A DNA stretch of 64,000 nt from NCBI GenBank assembly GCA_928724745.1, contig CAKMXJ010000032.1, positions 124,001 to 188,000 of the forward strand. Direction: 5' to 3'. Origin of the DNA: Anthracocystis setariae. Taxonomy: Eukaryota; Basidiomycota; Ustilaginomycetes; Ustilaginales; Ustilaginaceae. Of the stretch, positions 1-8,568 are shown piece by piece; position 1 is the first letter of the stretch; each line of letters opens with the position of its first letter. Position numbers and translations under genes: made by a program. A model generated the notes under the pieces. It searched no databases. It saw nothing but the letters and a program-made list of their open reading frames with translations, and was not told the DNA's origin.

Positions 1-820
1 CCATAGCTCATCCGCAAGTACCTCTTCGAGCCTAGTGTGTGCATCTTGCAAAGACGGATGCGATGTTTCTCAATCAAGTCTTGTAACATCAATCAAGTCT
101 TGTAACAAAAGTCAATGAAACTAGCCCGGTAAAACATCGATGAAGTGCAGCTAGTGTGAGTTGCCGGCGTCGCTAGAAAGCGGGCTGAATAAATATGTCA
201 GAAATGCTGACAGCTTGCCACACAGAAATAAAAAACGAGAGCGCGCGCGGACGGCCGGCATTTTTCTACCGGTGTCAACGCTTGTGACGCAACGCAACCA
301 ACCGCCTTCTGAGAATTCCATCGGAAACTTACCCGCCATCAACGAACTGGAATCTAACAATGACTCACTCTTCGTCAACGGCAAGGCTCGGTACAGCAAT
401 TAGCGTGACAACCACGGCATGGCCACATGCATACATGCACGACTTCTTTCGGCAATTGCCCCACTACCACCGAGGTCCCCAGCTACAGAACTCGTGGGAT
501 CGTCGTCCCGGCTATGCATCGGCAACCAACCAGAATCGACATCATCGCTCCATGGTGCTTGCCAAGCATCCATCAACTGACAGCAACTTCCTTACAAGAC
601 CCTAACAATGGCTTTCCACCGGCATCGCCTTTCAGCTTGAATCAGGTATATTGCCGTCTGGCCCTCAACCGCTTCCCATGTGCTTTTCATTCTATTCAGT
701 GGCGTCAATACGATATCAACTGTCTCATAGACTTCCTTGTCGGCAAAAATCATGGTTCCAATTTCCTGAATTTCGGTCCCGGCGCATCGCATGTAGATCC
801 ATATTCAGGAGCCTAGATAG
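1..820. other. intergenic, no gene seen
   Basis: I see no convincing gene here. Short open frames on both strands overlap each other, lack recognisable domains and have no codon pattern that stands out. The right end is the 3' flank of the Zn2Cys6 factor that ends at 821. A 27-base direct repeat-like phrase (aatcaagtcttgtaac) occurs twice at about 72-106. Confidence 0.6.
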
Positions 821-3800
821 CTAAAGGAAGGGCATGTCCAACCCCGCCGCCGCCAGATCGGTGAGAGCGTCGTCGAGCCACATCTTCGTCAACAGATCCT
901 CCTGCCCGTTTTTCAAAGACATGCCGCCTGGCGACATGTTGCTCAAGGCTTCATCGGCCATTCGCTGCTGCGTCGATAGTGGCGGCTGCATGCTCCTCTG
1001 TTGCACATGGTTTGCCGAATTCGAGGAGCTCCCACCTCCAGCCCCACCCATATCCGATGACGGCGATCGGTTCGGTCCTGTGCGTGGTGATGGAGCCAGC
1101 ATGCTTCCCACCGATCCTGCATGCGGTCGCTGTGTCGACTGCATCTGGGTTTGTGCGCCATCTGCCCAGGACGACATGGGGTGATGCGAAGTGGGCGGTG
1201 CCAGCGTCGAGGTTTGATCGTCGAGCCACTTTAGAAACAGTTGAGGATCCACTTCTCCCGCCAAGATGTCCGCAGTACTCCACCAGCCGGATCCCTCCCC
1301 GCCAGCCAAATCTTGCGATGTCGACAGCGGCGCCGGATTCCATCCGCTTCCCGTGCCAACGTTCCACGACACGTTGCTCTGTTGCTTACCGTCCATCAGC
1401 TGTTGAGAGTGGGGTGCGGCTGTCGATGCGAAGCCGTCGAGTGGACCACTGGGCGCAGAGTGATTCAGCCCGAACGCGATATCGGTTGCGCTCGGAGTTG
1501 AACTGGTAGGCGTGGCGGACGCCATGTTTTGCGTCGCTTGGGAGATGCCGATTGGACCGGTAGCATTCCGTTCTGCGTCGCCAGGCGAGGCGCGAACATC
1601 TTGCTTCTCGTACTGTGCAGGATGAGACGTGCTACCAGTCCGTGCCTTGCCGCGACTCTGGCTAGAGCTGCGCGTCGCTGTCCTCGTCTTGGCATCGGTC
1701 AGTACGAGCTGCTTTGCCAGTTGACGCAAATACATCGAGTAGCGGTTCGCGAGATGAACGCCGTCTGGTGCAGCCCGCTCGAGTGCTGTGATCACTTGCT
1801 GCAATGATTGAGCGCAACGCTTGAGCGGCAGGATCACATCCGAGACAGCCGTTGCTTTGACACAAAACACGGCGGCCATGACGAGCAGCAAAAACCATCT
1901 TGCGGGAGCACACATCATGGTCTCTAGTTCTACCGTAAGAATACGAATAAGACTCTGCGCCGCTGCCAGCGCCTCTCGCACAAACGGATAGGCTGGATGC
2001 GTTGAAAAGCTGACAGTGTACGAGGCGCCTACCGAAGAGGAGCTGGCGCCCGCCTTGCCCAAGCGTCCTTTCGATCCGATCTCTGCCGCTTCCGAGGCTC
2101 GGTACTGCCGATGATTCCGCAGCGTTCGGAGACTACGCTTCACTGAGTCAAGCGCGATGCCGTTTGCATACAGCCTCGCATAGTGATATTCGACACGGAT
2201 GCGCAGGGAAGTCATGTCACGCGTTGGTTCAATCCTCGGCTGCGTCCAATTGGCCCAATTGTCCAGATCATCGCGGATCGACTTGAGTGCTGGCACGAAG
2301 TCTTCATCTTCCAGCAGACGTTCCGTGACCGCTTTGGATCGATAGAGGTTCTCGCAGGTGCGGAACACGATCTGCAGCAATTCGGCATGGGCTCGGAATG
2401 CGATCCAAGCACGATTTGAGCCAGACGGAAAGCCTACCTCACCGCTGCTGTTGCTGATGTCTGCATTCAGGAGGAACGGATGCGTGCGATCGCGTACGAG
2501 GTTCATGAAAGGGGCTGCAAGGCCCGGACTCGAAATCCTGCGACCCAATCGTACCGACAGATGACAGTCGGCGTGGACACTCGACATCCAAACGCGCATG
2601 CGTCGCTCAGCATTCCTTCTTGATGCCGCATTGCGACTCGAGATGCCACTGTAGGTAGCATCGTTGTGCAGGTCGAGTCGCTCGGCCAGTCTCAGGGCCG
2701 TGCCTGTCAACATCCAAGCTGTATCGTCGAATTTCTCCGACTCTCGCATGTCAGCCTGGCGCGCACGCGGAGCAGACTTGGTCTTGCTCCCTTTCTGTCG
2801 GTGCAATCGTGGGATTTGTCCTTCGTGCTCCGATCGGAGATCATCGCCCGTTGCCGCAGCCACCGATGGGCTTGGAGCGGTAGCGTCGTCTGCTTCGTGC
2901 TCAGCTTCAGAGTCGAGATTGTTGTCGTCTTCCGCATCTTCGTCCGAGTCCTCGGAATCAGAGCTGCCATCGATGGTGGCTCTTCGATCGTGTAGATCGA
3001 GCGTGGCCCACTCGCTGAGGATGAGCAGAGCCTCGATGGTGCCGATCGTGTGCGATGCTGGCAGGAAAAAGGATCGGCTGATCTTTTCCTGAGTCCATTT
3101 CGAGATTTTGCGGTGAAAGGTGTCGACGGCGGTCACATGTGCATTGTGGTTGGCAACATCGTAGCGTGACGCTACGGAGAGCATAGCTCCGAGGAGAATA
3201 GGTTCTCGATAGACAAGCTCGGACAGCGCTTCCGGAGACTTGTCGAGGAGGTGCGGTGAGCAATGCGGAGCAAACGAATGCATTTGGCGGATAAAGAAGC
3301 TGAGAAAGTACCGCGCTTCGCTCCTCTTGATGAGCTTGAGACGCACGGGCTCGAACTTGCTCCAACCATAGTTGTGTTTGAGCGGAGGAGGAGTGACTGG
3401 CCTGTAAAGGAGGGCTGCTGCCGACTTCTCTGCCGAGCTCGGCTGACTACGCTGGCCTGATGCGGTGTGCAACAGCCCACTCATAGCGGATGGGGTCGCG
3501 CTCTCGGATGCACGATGAGCAGCCGTGCCTTGTTGACCTGGCGACCCGTCGGCGATAGGAGCCATTGCTTTGCCACCTTCTTGCCCTCCATCTTCCAAAG
3601 CTTCCAAAGAGCCTCTCGAGTCAACTGCAACCCCTGCGAGAACTCTGAGCGCGTCTTTGCTGTGCTGCAGTCCCACCTCTGCATATTGATGGAGAGAATC
3701 GTGTCCGGAGATGACGCCGGCGTTGTCATCATTGCTAGCGAGCACAGATGGACTCGCCGATCTTGAAACCAAGTCAGTCTGTCCTTGTGAGTTCTGATCC

Positions 3801-4390
3801 TCTGTAGCAACAGCCATTCTGCCGATGGGATCTGCGGACATCTTTCTACGCTTATTTTGTGGTCGCGTGCCGTCATGTCGATTTAAGCCATAGATCATGC
3901 CGATGCTTGGAGCATCGGACGGATCAAGAGCAGAGACGGGCACATCGTGACGAGCCGAGTGTAATCGCGGGTTGGAGGCGGGAAGAGATGCTAGAGCGGC
4001 ACCAGCGAGAGCATCGATGGCGGAAGAAGCCGTACCGTGCTCGTCATCCTCATCCATGCCATGCGCGGACGAAGTTTGAGGGTTCTTAGCTAGATGGTGA
4101 GCGCCAAAAGCTTGCGAGCGAGACGAGCGCGCCTTGGGACCGCGGCCTCGAGTGGACATGGTGAACACACATGGGCGCATCTCCCGCTTGCATCGGGCGC
4201 ATGGAGGCTCCGATGGTGCTGCTAGGTCGCCGAGCTCGCATTTGACCTTCTTGGTGCGACATCCATCGCAAGCCTTGAACGAACGCTGAAAGTCTTTTTT
4301 GGCTGACCCGGAGACGTCGCCATCTTGTATGGAGCGCGAGGAAGGCGAGTGCACGTCAGCAGACGTGGGTGTGATGTTGTGATCGCTCAT
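821..4390 (-). CDS. Zn2Cys6 fungal transcription factor, 1189 aa
   Basis: Predicted nuclear DNA-binding regulator. An N-terminal Zn2Cys6 binuclear cluster is complete: Cys41, 44, 51, 64, 67 and 74, with spacing C-x2-C-x6-C-x12-C-x2-C-x6-C, followed by a basic run. A low-complexity linker leads to a fungal-specific transcription factor middle homology region (roughly residues 340-800), recognisable from phrases such as ESVASRYDVAN-like and the RAERLDLHND/RRMRVWMSSVHADCHLSVRLGR segment. An acidic stretch near residues 480-510 and a Ser/Gln/Gly-rich C-terminus look disordered. The ATG at 4390 is a true ATG and no earlier in-frame start is needed. The overall style resembles ARO80-type regulators, but the target pathway cannot be read from the sequence. 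The gene is intronless as drawn. Confidence 0.93.
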   Translation of the reverse strand: MSDHNITPTSADVHSPSSRSIQDGDVSGSAKKDFQRSFKACDGCRTKKVKCELGDLAAPSEPPCARCKREMRPCVFTMSTRGRGPKARSSRSQAFGAHHLAKNPQTSSAHGMDEDDEHGTASSAIDALAGAALASLPASNPRLHSARHDVPVSALDPSDAPSIGMIYGLNRHDGTRPQNKRRKMSADPIGRMAVATEDQNSQGQTDLVSRSASPSVLASNDDNAGVISGHDSLHQYAEVGLQHSKDALRVLAGVAVDSRGSLEALEDGGQEGGKAMAPIADGSPGQQGTAAHRASESATPSAMSGLLHTASGQRSQPSSAEKSAAALLYRPVTPPPLKHNYGWSKFEPVRLKLIKRSEARYFLSFFIRQMHSFAPHCSPHLLDKSPEALSELVYREPILLGAMLSVASRYDVANHNAHVTAVDTFHRKISKWTQEKISRSFFLPASHTIGTIEALLILSEWATLDLHDRRATIDGSSDSEDSDEDAEDDNNLDSEAEHEADDATAPSPSVAAATGDDLRSEHEGQIPRLHRQKGSKTKSAPRARQADMRESEKFDDTAWMLTGTALRLAERLDLHNDATYSGISSRNAASRRNAERRMRVWMSSVHADCHLSVRLGRRISSPGLAAPFMNLVRDRTHPFLLNADISNSSGEVGFPSGSNRAWIAFRAHAELLQIVFRTCENLYRSKAVTERLLEDEDFVPALKSIRDDLDNWANWTQPRIEPTRDMTSLRIRVEYHYARLYANGIALDSVKRSLRTLRNHRQYRASEAAEIGSKGRLGKAGASSSSVGASYTVSFSTHPAYPFVREALAAAQSLIRILTVELETMMCAPARWFLLLVMAAVFCVKATAVSDVILPLKRCAQSLQQVITALERAAPDGVHLANRYSMYLRQLAKQLVLTDAKTRTATRSSSQSRGKARTGSTSHPAQYEKQDVRASPGDAERNATGPIGISQATQNMASATPTSSTPSATDIAFGLNHSAPSGPLDGFASTAAPHSQQLMDGKQQSNVSWNVGTGSGWNPAPLSTSQDLAGGEGSGWWSTADILAGEVDPQLFLKWLDDQTSTLAPPTSHHPMSSWADGAQTQMQSTQRPHAGSVGSMLAPSPRTGPNRSPSSDMGGAGGGSSSNSANHVQQRSMQPPLSTQQRMADEALSNMSPGGMSLKNGQEDLLTKMWLDDALTDLAAAGLDMPFL

Positions 4391-5046
4391 CGTTTGGCTG
4401 TCTCGTCCGAGGGGGTATGCGACATATCTCGGGGTGCCTAGCGGCAGGCTGGGTCGCCAGTTTGATGCTGCGGTGCGCGTGTAAGTGTTGCTGTCGTCAC
4501 CAAGAGCGAAATACTTGTATCAAGCAAGCATGTCAAATCAGTTAAAAATGCCGCTGTCGAGATTGCTTGGATCCGACTGCTCCAAAATGACGAAGGGTGC
4601 AGTCCAAACAGATGCGGGGAAGGCCGGAATCAATAGCAAATCGGCGATTTGTTTGTCCAACTGACGTTCACTGCCAAGTCCGATGACAACGAGCAGCAGC
4701 TTCCGTGGCGGAAAAGAGTCGTTCCGGCGGATGAGAGTGCGGTCGAGGTGGAAGTGTAGGATGATAATGGTTGGGATGGATATGTACGCTAAGCCTCTTT
4801 CACTTGTGCAGCTTACCGGTTTTTACCGTCCAACGACGCTCGCTCAAGGGCCCATGTTTACCCCGCGCCGCCTCGCCTCGGCTTTTTGCGGCTACTGTTT
4901 TTCCGCATCGGGCCAAAAAGATCGGCGATACCTTTCTCGTTGCTTCACTGACCACGGTTTGCTTGTTCACGGCCAAGCACACACGAGAATGGGACTGGTG
5001 GTACAGTATAGCGCTGTTCACGAGCTGCAATCATGTAGCGAGCAGA
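4391..5046. promoter_or_regulatory. upstream region of the first Zn2Cys6 factor
   Basis: This 656-base gap lies 5' of the transcription factor (minus strand) and 3' of the DnaJ gene (also minus). Overlapping open frames on the plus strand have no recognisable domain. A TACAGTA 7-mer sits at 5002-5008, one of the dispersed copies discussed under findings. No defined promoter element was recognised. Confidence 0.4.
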
Positions 5047-5832
5047 TCAACCCAAGACGTTGGCGTCGACCTTTTTCTTCTTCTTATTGCCCTTCTGAAA
5101 CGCTCTCCAATCTGCCACCCTGTGGTCCCTGGTCTGTTCCCAGGCTGCGTCATGCTCCACTTTGCGCTTCCTTTCTTCAACGGCCTGTTCTTTTTTCCTC
5201 TGTGCCTCTCCTTCGGCCTGGTGTTGGATCCTGATCGCTTTCCTTCTGCGTAGCTCGTCGTCCACCATCAAGTCCTTTGTAGCTGATCTGACGCGTTCTT
5301 CCCAGCTTGGAGTGAGATTCTGCAGTCTCGGATCATCGTAAGCGGTGGCAAAGGGAAGGTCGAGTGCTTTGAGCACCATCAGACGAGCATCCATGACGGT
5401 TTCATCCAACGTCTTGCGCTTCTCTTCGTCAAGAAGGTGCGAGGAGGCTTTCTTGAGCAGATCGAAGGCTTCTACCGCTCTCTCGTGCTTGACCTTGTCC
5501 GGATGAATGAGGAGCGATTTCCTTCGATAGATTTTGTTAATCTCCTTGTCGTCCGCCTCGAGAGGCACTTCAAGAACATCGTACGGATTCAGCCGAAACG
5601 CGCTAAGAATGCGATCGATTTCGAGTTGCTGCAGAAGAGATGTGCGTTCTAGAGCGAAGTGTCGCTTGTCATCTGCTTTACGAGAACCTTGAGCAGCGAC
5701 ATCCTGGGCGACAGTGCTGCTGGTGCTTGTTGGCGGCGGTGGTGATGAGACCTTGAGTTGGGGTGGTGGCGGTCCAGGAGGTGGACCTGGAGGGGGACCG
5801 GGCGGTGGAGGTGGTGGTGCTCGCCCGATCAT
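5047..5832 (-). CDS. DnaJ-domain protein, DNAJC8/Spf31-like
   Basis: J-domain co-chaperone resembling metazoan DNAJC8 and fission yeast Spf31, which are associated with the spliceosome. The J domain spans about residues 82-145 and carries the HPD tripeptide (110-112) that stimulates Hsp70 ATPase. It is followed by a long charged, probably coiled-coil tail ending in a KKKKK-containing basic segment, the usual DNAJC8 layout. The first 30 residues are an unusual proline/glycine run (PPPPPPGPPPGPPPGPPPP). The frame stays open to a GTG at 5841, but the first ATG is at 5832, so I start there; a short upstream exon is not excluded. It shares a 408-base divergent promoter with the RING gene. About 261 aa. 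Confidence 0.88.
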   Translation of the reverse strand: MIGRAPPPPPPGPPPGPPPGPPPPQLKVSSPPPPTSTSSTVAQDVAAQGSRKADDKRHFALERTSLLQQLEIDRILSAFRLNPYDVLEVPLEADDKEINKIYRRKSLLIHPDKVKHERAVEAFDLLKKASSHLLDEEKRKTLDETVMDARLMVLKALDLPFATAYDDPRLQNLTPSWEERVRSATKDLMVDDELRRRKAIRIQHQAEGEAQRKKEQAVEERKRKVEHDAAWEQTRDHRVADWRAFQKGNKKKKKVDANVLG

Positions 5833-6240
5833 GTCGTCCACTTGCTCCTTGCTTGAGCCGCCAGAGCCAAGTCAAAGGTTGAAGCCGAGTTGTGATTGAG
5901 TGAGAATAAACAATTGCAGAGATGCATCGGATGTGATTGGGAATCTTTCTTGCTTTTGGACACGGTATCGGAAAGGGTCCATGCAGCAAAGCAATTCTCA
6001 CACGCAAAAGTGCGCAACCTCCACAAGACGTGTTCCTGCTCGCAAAGCCGCAAACGCTCACAAGAGTGCTGTTTGACCGTAGCAAACCACCTTGCACAGT
6101 CCCACCATGTCCTTCTGACCCTTGCCCGTCTCCGGCTCGCCTTTTCTTCCTCGACTCGTTGATGTAAGTCGGCGAACATCTTCTTGGACAAGGGCTCTTC
6201 TCGCACAACAACCGTCCGCGGACGATGCGGATCCTCAAAC
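5833..6240. promoter_or_regulatory. divergent promoter, DnaJ / RING gene
   Basis: This 408-base region separates the starts of two divergently transcribed genes and must contain both promoters and leaders. Frames on both strands remain open through part of it, but only from GTG or TTG codons, so I treat it as non-coding. No specific factor site was recognised. Confidence 0.5.
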
Positions 6241-8061
6241 ATGCTACCCTCGTTAACCCTCAGCTCGTCGAGCCTGGACTCTTTTCGAAGAAACGTGTAT
6301 CGACCTCGACTATGCTTGTTGCTTCTACTCGTACTGCTTAGTCCATACAACACATCCCAGCTCACCGCTCCTGCAGAAGCTGCAGCTGTCAGCATCAGCC
6401 AGCCAGCTCAGCCAGCCTGGCATGGTATCAGCATCATCGATGGCATGGTGGTAGCCGCTCCACCCCCTCCCTCGGCCTTGCTATCAGCGATTTCTTCTAC
6501 AGTAAGCGCCGACAGCAACTCTTTGAAGGATGCTGATTCGATGTCCGTCAGCGGATCATCCGAGCCATCGCCCACACCAGCTGCAAAACAAAGCAGCTCC
6601 GATGGACACACCCAATCTCAACAAGGACAACCCCCACCTGGCTCCCTGTTTCGATTCCCAAAACTCAGCTGGGCACTCATTATCGACGAAAATGCTCTAC
6701 CTGCTCTCGTATCCCTCCACCTGCTATGGGCCATTCGACTGGCAGGTACCGCTGTAGAGGACGGCTTGGTCAGGAACGCTTTGCTTGGCGCCAAGTCTCG
6801 CTTCTATTCAGTCACTCTTCCACTTATCTATCTCGGCGTGCTCGCCGTACTAGCCCTGCTAACTGGCCAACCGGGATTTCACAACGCGATACGTACTCGC
6901 TGCTATACCTGGAGAGCGCAGCTCGGCTTCGAGGCCCTGGTACCTTCAAAGCAGCATCGAGGATTCAAGTCGAATCTCACCCCCGATGGTCTGTTACCCA
7001 CTTCGTTATTTGTCGTGTTGGAATGCGCCTCCACGGTGGTGCATCTGCTCAGTATACTGCCAAAGGTAGATGCAGCGCTGATAACGAAACTCATTCCAAG
7101 CCAAGTCCGACTACCTTCCCCTTCTCATTTACCTCCTTTGGTCGAGCTACTCCCGCTGCCGAGATCCGTCAAGGCAGCATTGACAGAGCCTGTTCCTAGC
7201 ACCATCGCGCCGAGGTATGCGAGAAATCGTCGACCTATGATGCCTTCCATCAGCGAGACAACGTCGACGGGGCCCACCGCCGTGACTTCAGCTGTGGATC
7301 CAACCCTGCATGACAGTGCTACCGTCGCCGAAGCCTTGCCTCAACAAGTGTATCGTCGCGTCGGAGCACCCGACGACGAAGTCTTAAGGTCCACCAGCGT
7401 CACACGGCCCATCTCTCCTCTCCAACTTCCAGAGCACGCTGGCTTGGCGCTTGAAGAGAGCGCATCGCGCCGTCGAAGAGCGCCCCGTCTGCGTGGTCAG
7501 TCGGTGCTGGTTTCGACCAAATGGATCTCGGAAACGACCACTTCGCTTTTTGACAAGCTCATCGGTGCTGTTATCTATTCTGTCATCACTTTACGGCTGC
7601 CCACACTCTCGCCCACCTCCTTACCTCCAGTGCTCTCGCTTCTCAGCCTGCGTTCCGAGCTCGCAGGCATGACCAAGATCTGGACTCGGGCTCGCAACTC
7701 CGTCGAATGTCTCGAGTTTGTACGTCGTCGATGGGGCGTACATCTTAGGGAGGGCGAAGACCCATACGAGAGCGTCGTCAGGCCGAGAGCGGTCAAGGAG
7801 GCAGGCGACTATCAGTGGAAGTCGCACGACGATGTCTACTGTGCCATCTGCTTTGAGATGACAAGGTGTGCAGCCGACAACAGTGAAGGCGGGGAAGGAA
7901 GGATCTTCGAGTTCTGCCGATTGGATTGCGGTCATGAGCTGCACGATGTATGTCTGGTTTCCTGGCTGACAGCCCAGGCTTTCTGTCCAACGTGTCATGT
8001 CGTTCTCAGCTTCAGTCCCCGGGCGTCGAGTGCTTCGCGACGTACCACCGCGCAGACATGA
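6241..8061 (+). CDS. RING-H2 membrane protein, putative E3 ubiquitin ligase
   Basis: Predicted membrane-anchored E3 ubiquitin ligase of 606 aa. A C-terminal RING-H2 finger is complete: Cys534, Cys537, Cys563, His565, His568, Cys571, Cys582, Cys585. A hydrophobic N-terminus (about residues 23-33, LCLLLLLVLLS) could be a signal peptide or anchor. Further hydrophobic segments lie near residues 155-175 and 200-220 and possibly around 265-280. The middle is long, Ser/Pro-rich and poorly conserved-looking. The frame is open from a TTG at 6184, but the first ATG is 6241, which I use. I cannot assign it to a named family such as Hrd1 or Tul1. Substrates and the exact membrane are unknown. Confidence 0.82.
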   Translation: MLPSLTLSSSSLDSFRRNVYRPRLCLLLLLVLLSPYNTSQLTAPAEAAAVSISQPAQPAWHGISIIDGMVVAAPPPPSALLSAISSTVSADSNSLKDADSMSVSGSSEPSPTPAAKQSSSDGHTQSQQGQPPPGSLFRFPKLSWALIIDENALPALVSLHLLWAIRLAGTAVEDGLVRNALLGAKSRFYSVTLPLIYLGVLAVLALLTGQPGFHNAIRTRCYTWRAQLGFEALVPSKQHRGFKSNLTPDGLLPTSLFVVLECASTVVHLLSILPKVDAALITKLIPSQVRLPSPSHLPPLVELLPLPRSVKAALTEPVPSTIAPRYARNRRPMMPSISETTSTGPTAVTSAVDPTLHDSATVAEALPQQVYRRVGAPDDEVLRSTSVTRPISPLQLPEHAGLALEESASRRRRAPRLRGQSVLVSTKWISETTTSLFDKLIGAVIYSVITLRLPTLSPTSLPPVLSLLSLRSELAGMTKIWTRARNSVECLEFVRRRWGVHLREGEDPYESVVRPRAVKEAGDYQWKSHDDVYCAICFEMTRCAADNSEGGEGRIFEFCRLDCGHELHDVCLVSWLTAQAFCPTCHVVLSFSPRASSASRRTTAQT

Positions 8062-8568
8062 AGACGTTCATGCTACACCGACTGGCCCTGATAGCGAATA
8101 GATCTGTCAATGCTAGTTCATGCATGTAAGCTTCGCAATGACGATCACTTGGAGTGTGCTATGAAAGGAAAGGGCGAGGTGGGAAACAGCGGCATCTTGG
8201 CCGGTGGAATGTGATTTCAGTTACCATAACAGGCATGAGCCATGTGACAACGCAGCAACGCAAGAAGATCGCGCTTTCGGTCCTGAAGGCTATCTGTCGG
8301 ACTTTGTGAAAAATACACCAGGAACGCGGTCGGGCCGCTGGAAACTGAGAACAACGCTGCAGCTGTCACGTTTCACTTGCCGTATCCGTGCCATTGGCTA
8401 TCCTGGTGTGGGTCCGTATTGCTCTTCATTTGCGTTGGGTGGGCGGGCGTCACAGCTTGCTTGCACACCACGATCACCCGCACCAAGGCGATAGAAGGCC
8501 GATTTCGATCTCGCATCTCCCTCAATTTGGGCGTAATACGGTCGCCTCAGAGCAAGGTCATAGCAGCA
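8062..8568. promoter_or_regulatory. intergenic, 5' region of serine dehydratase
   Basis: This 507-base gap between two plus-strand genes holds the 3' end of the RING gene and the promoter and leader of the dehydratase. The dehydratase frame extends upstream to an ATG at 8377, but the added 64 residues lack a targeting or enzyme feature, so I regard this as untranslated. Nothing else was recognised. Confidence 0.5.
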
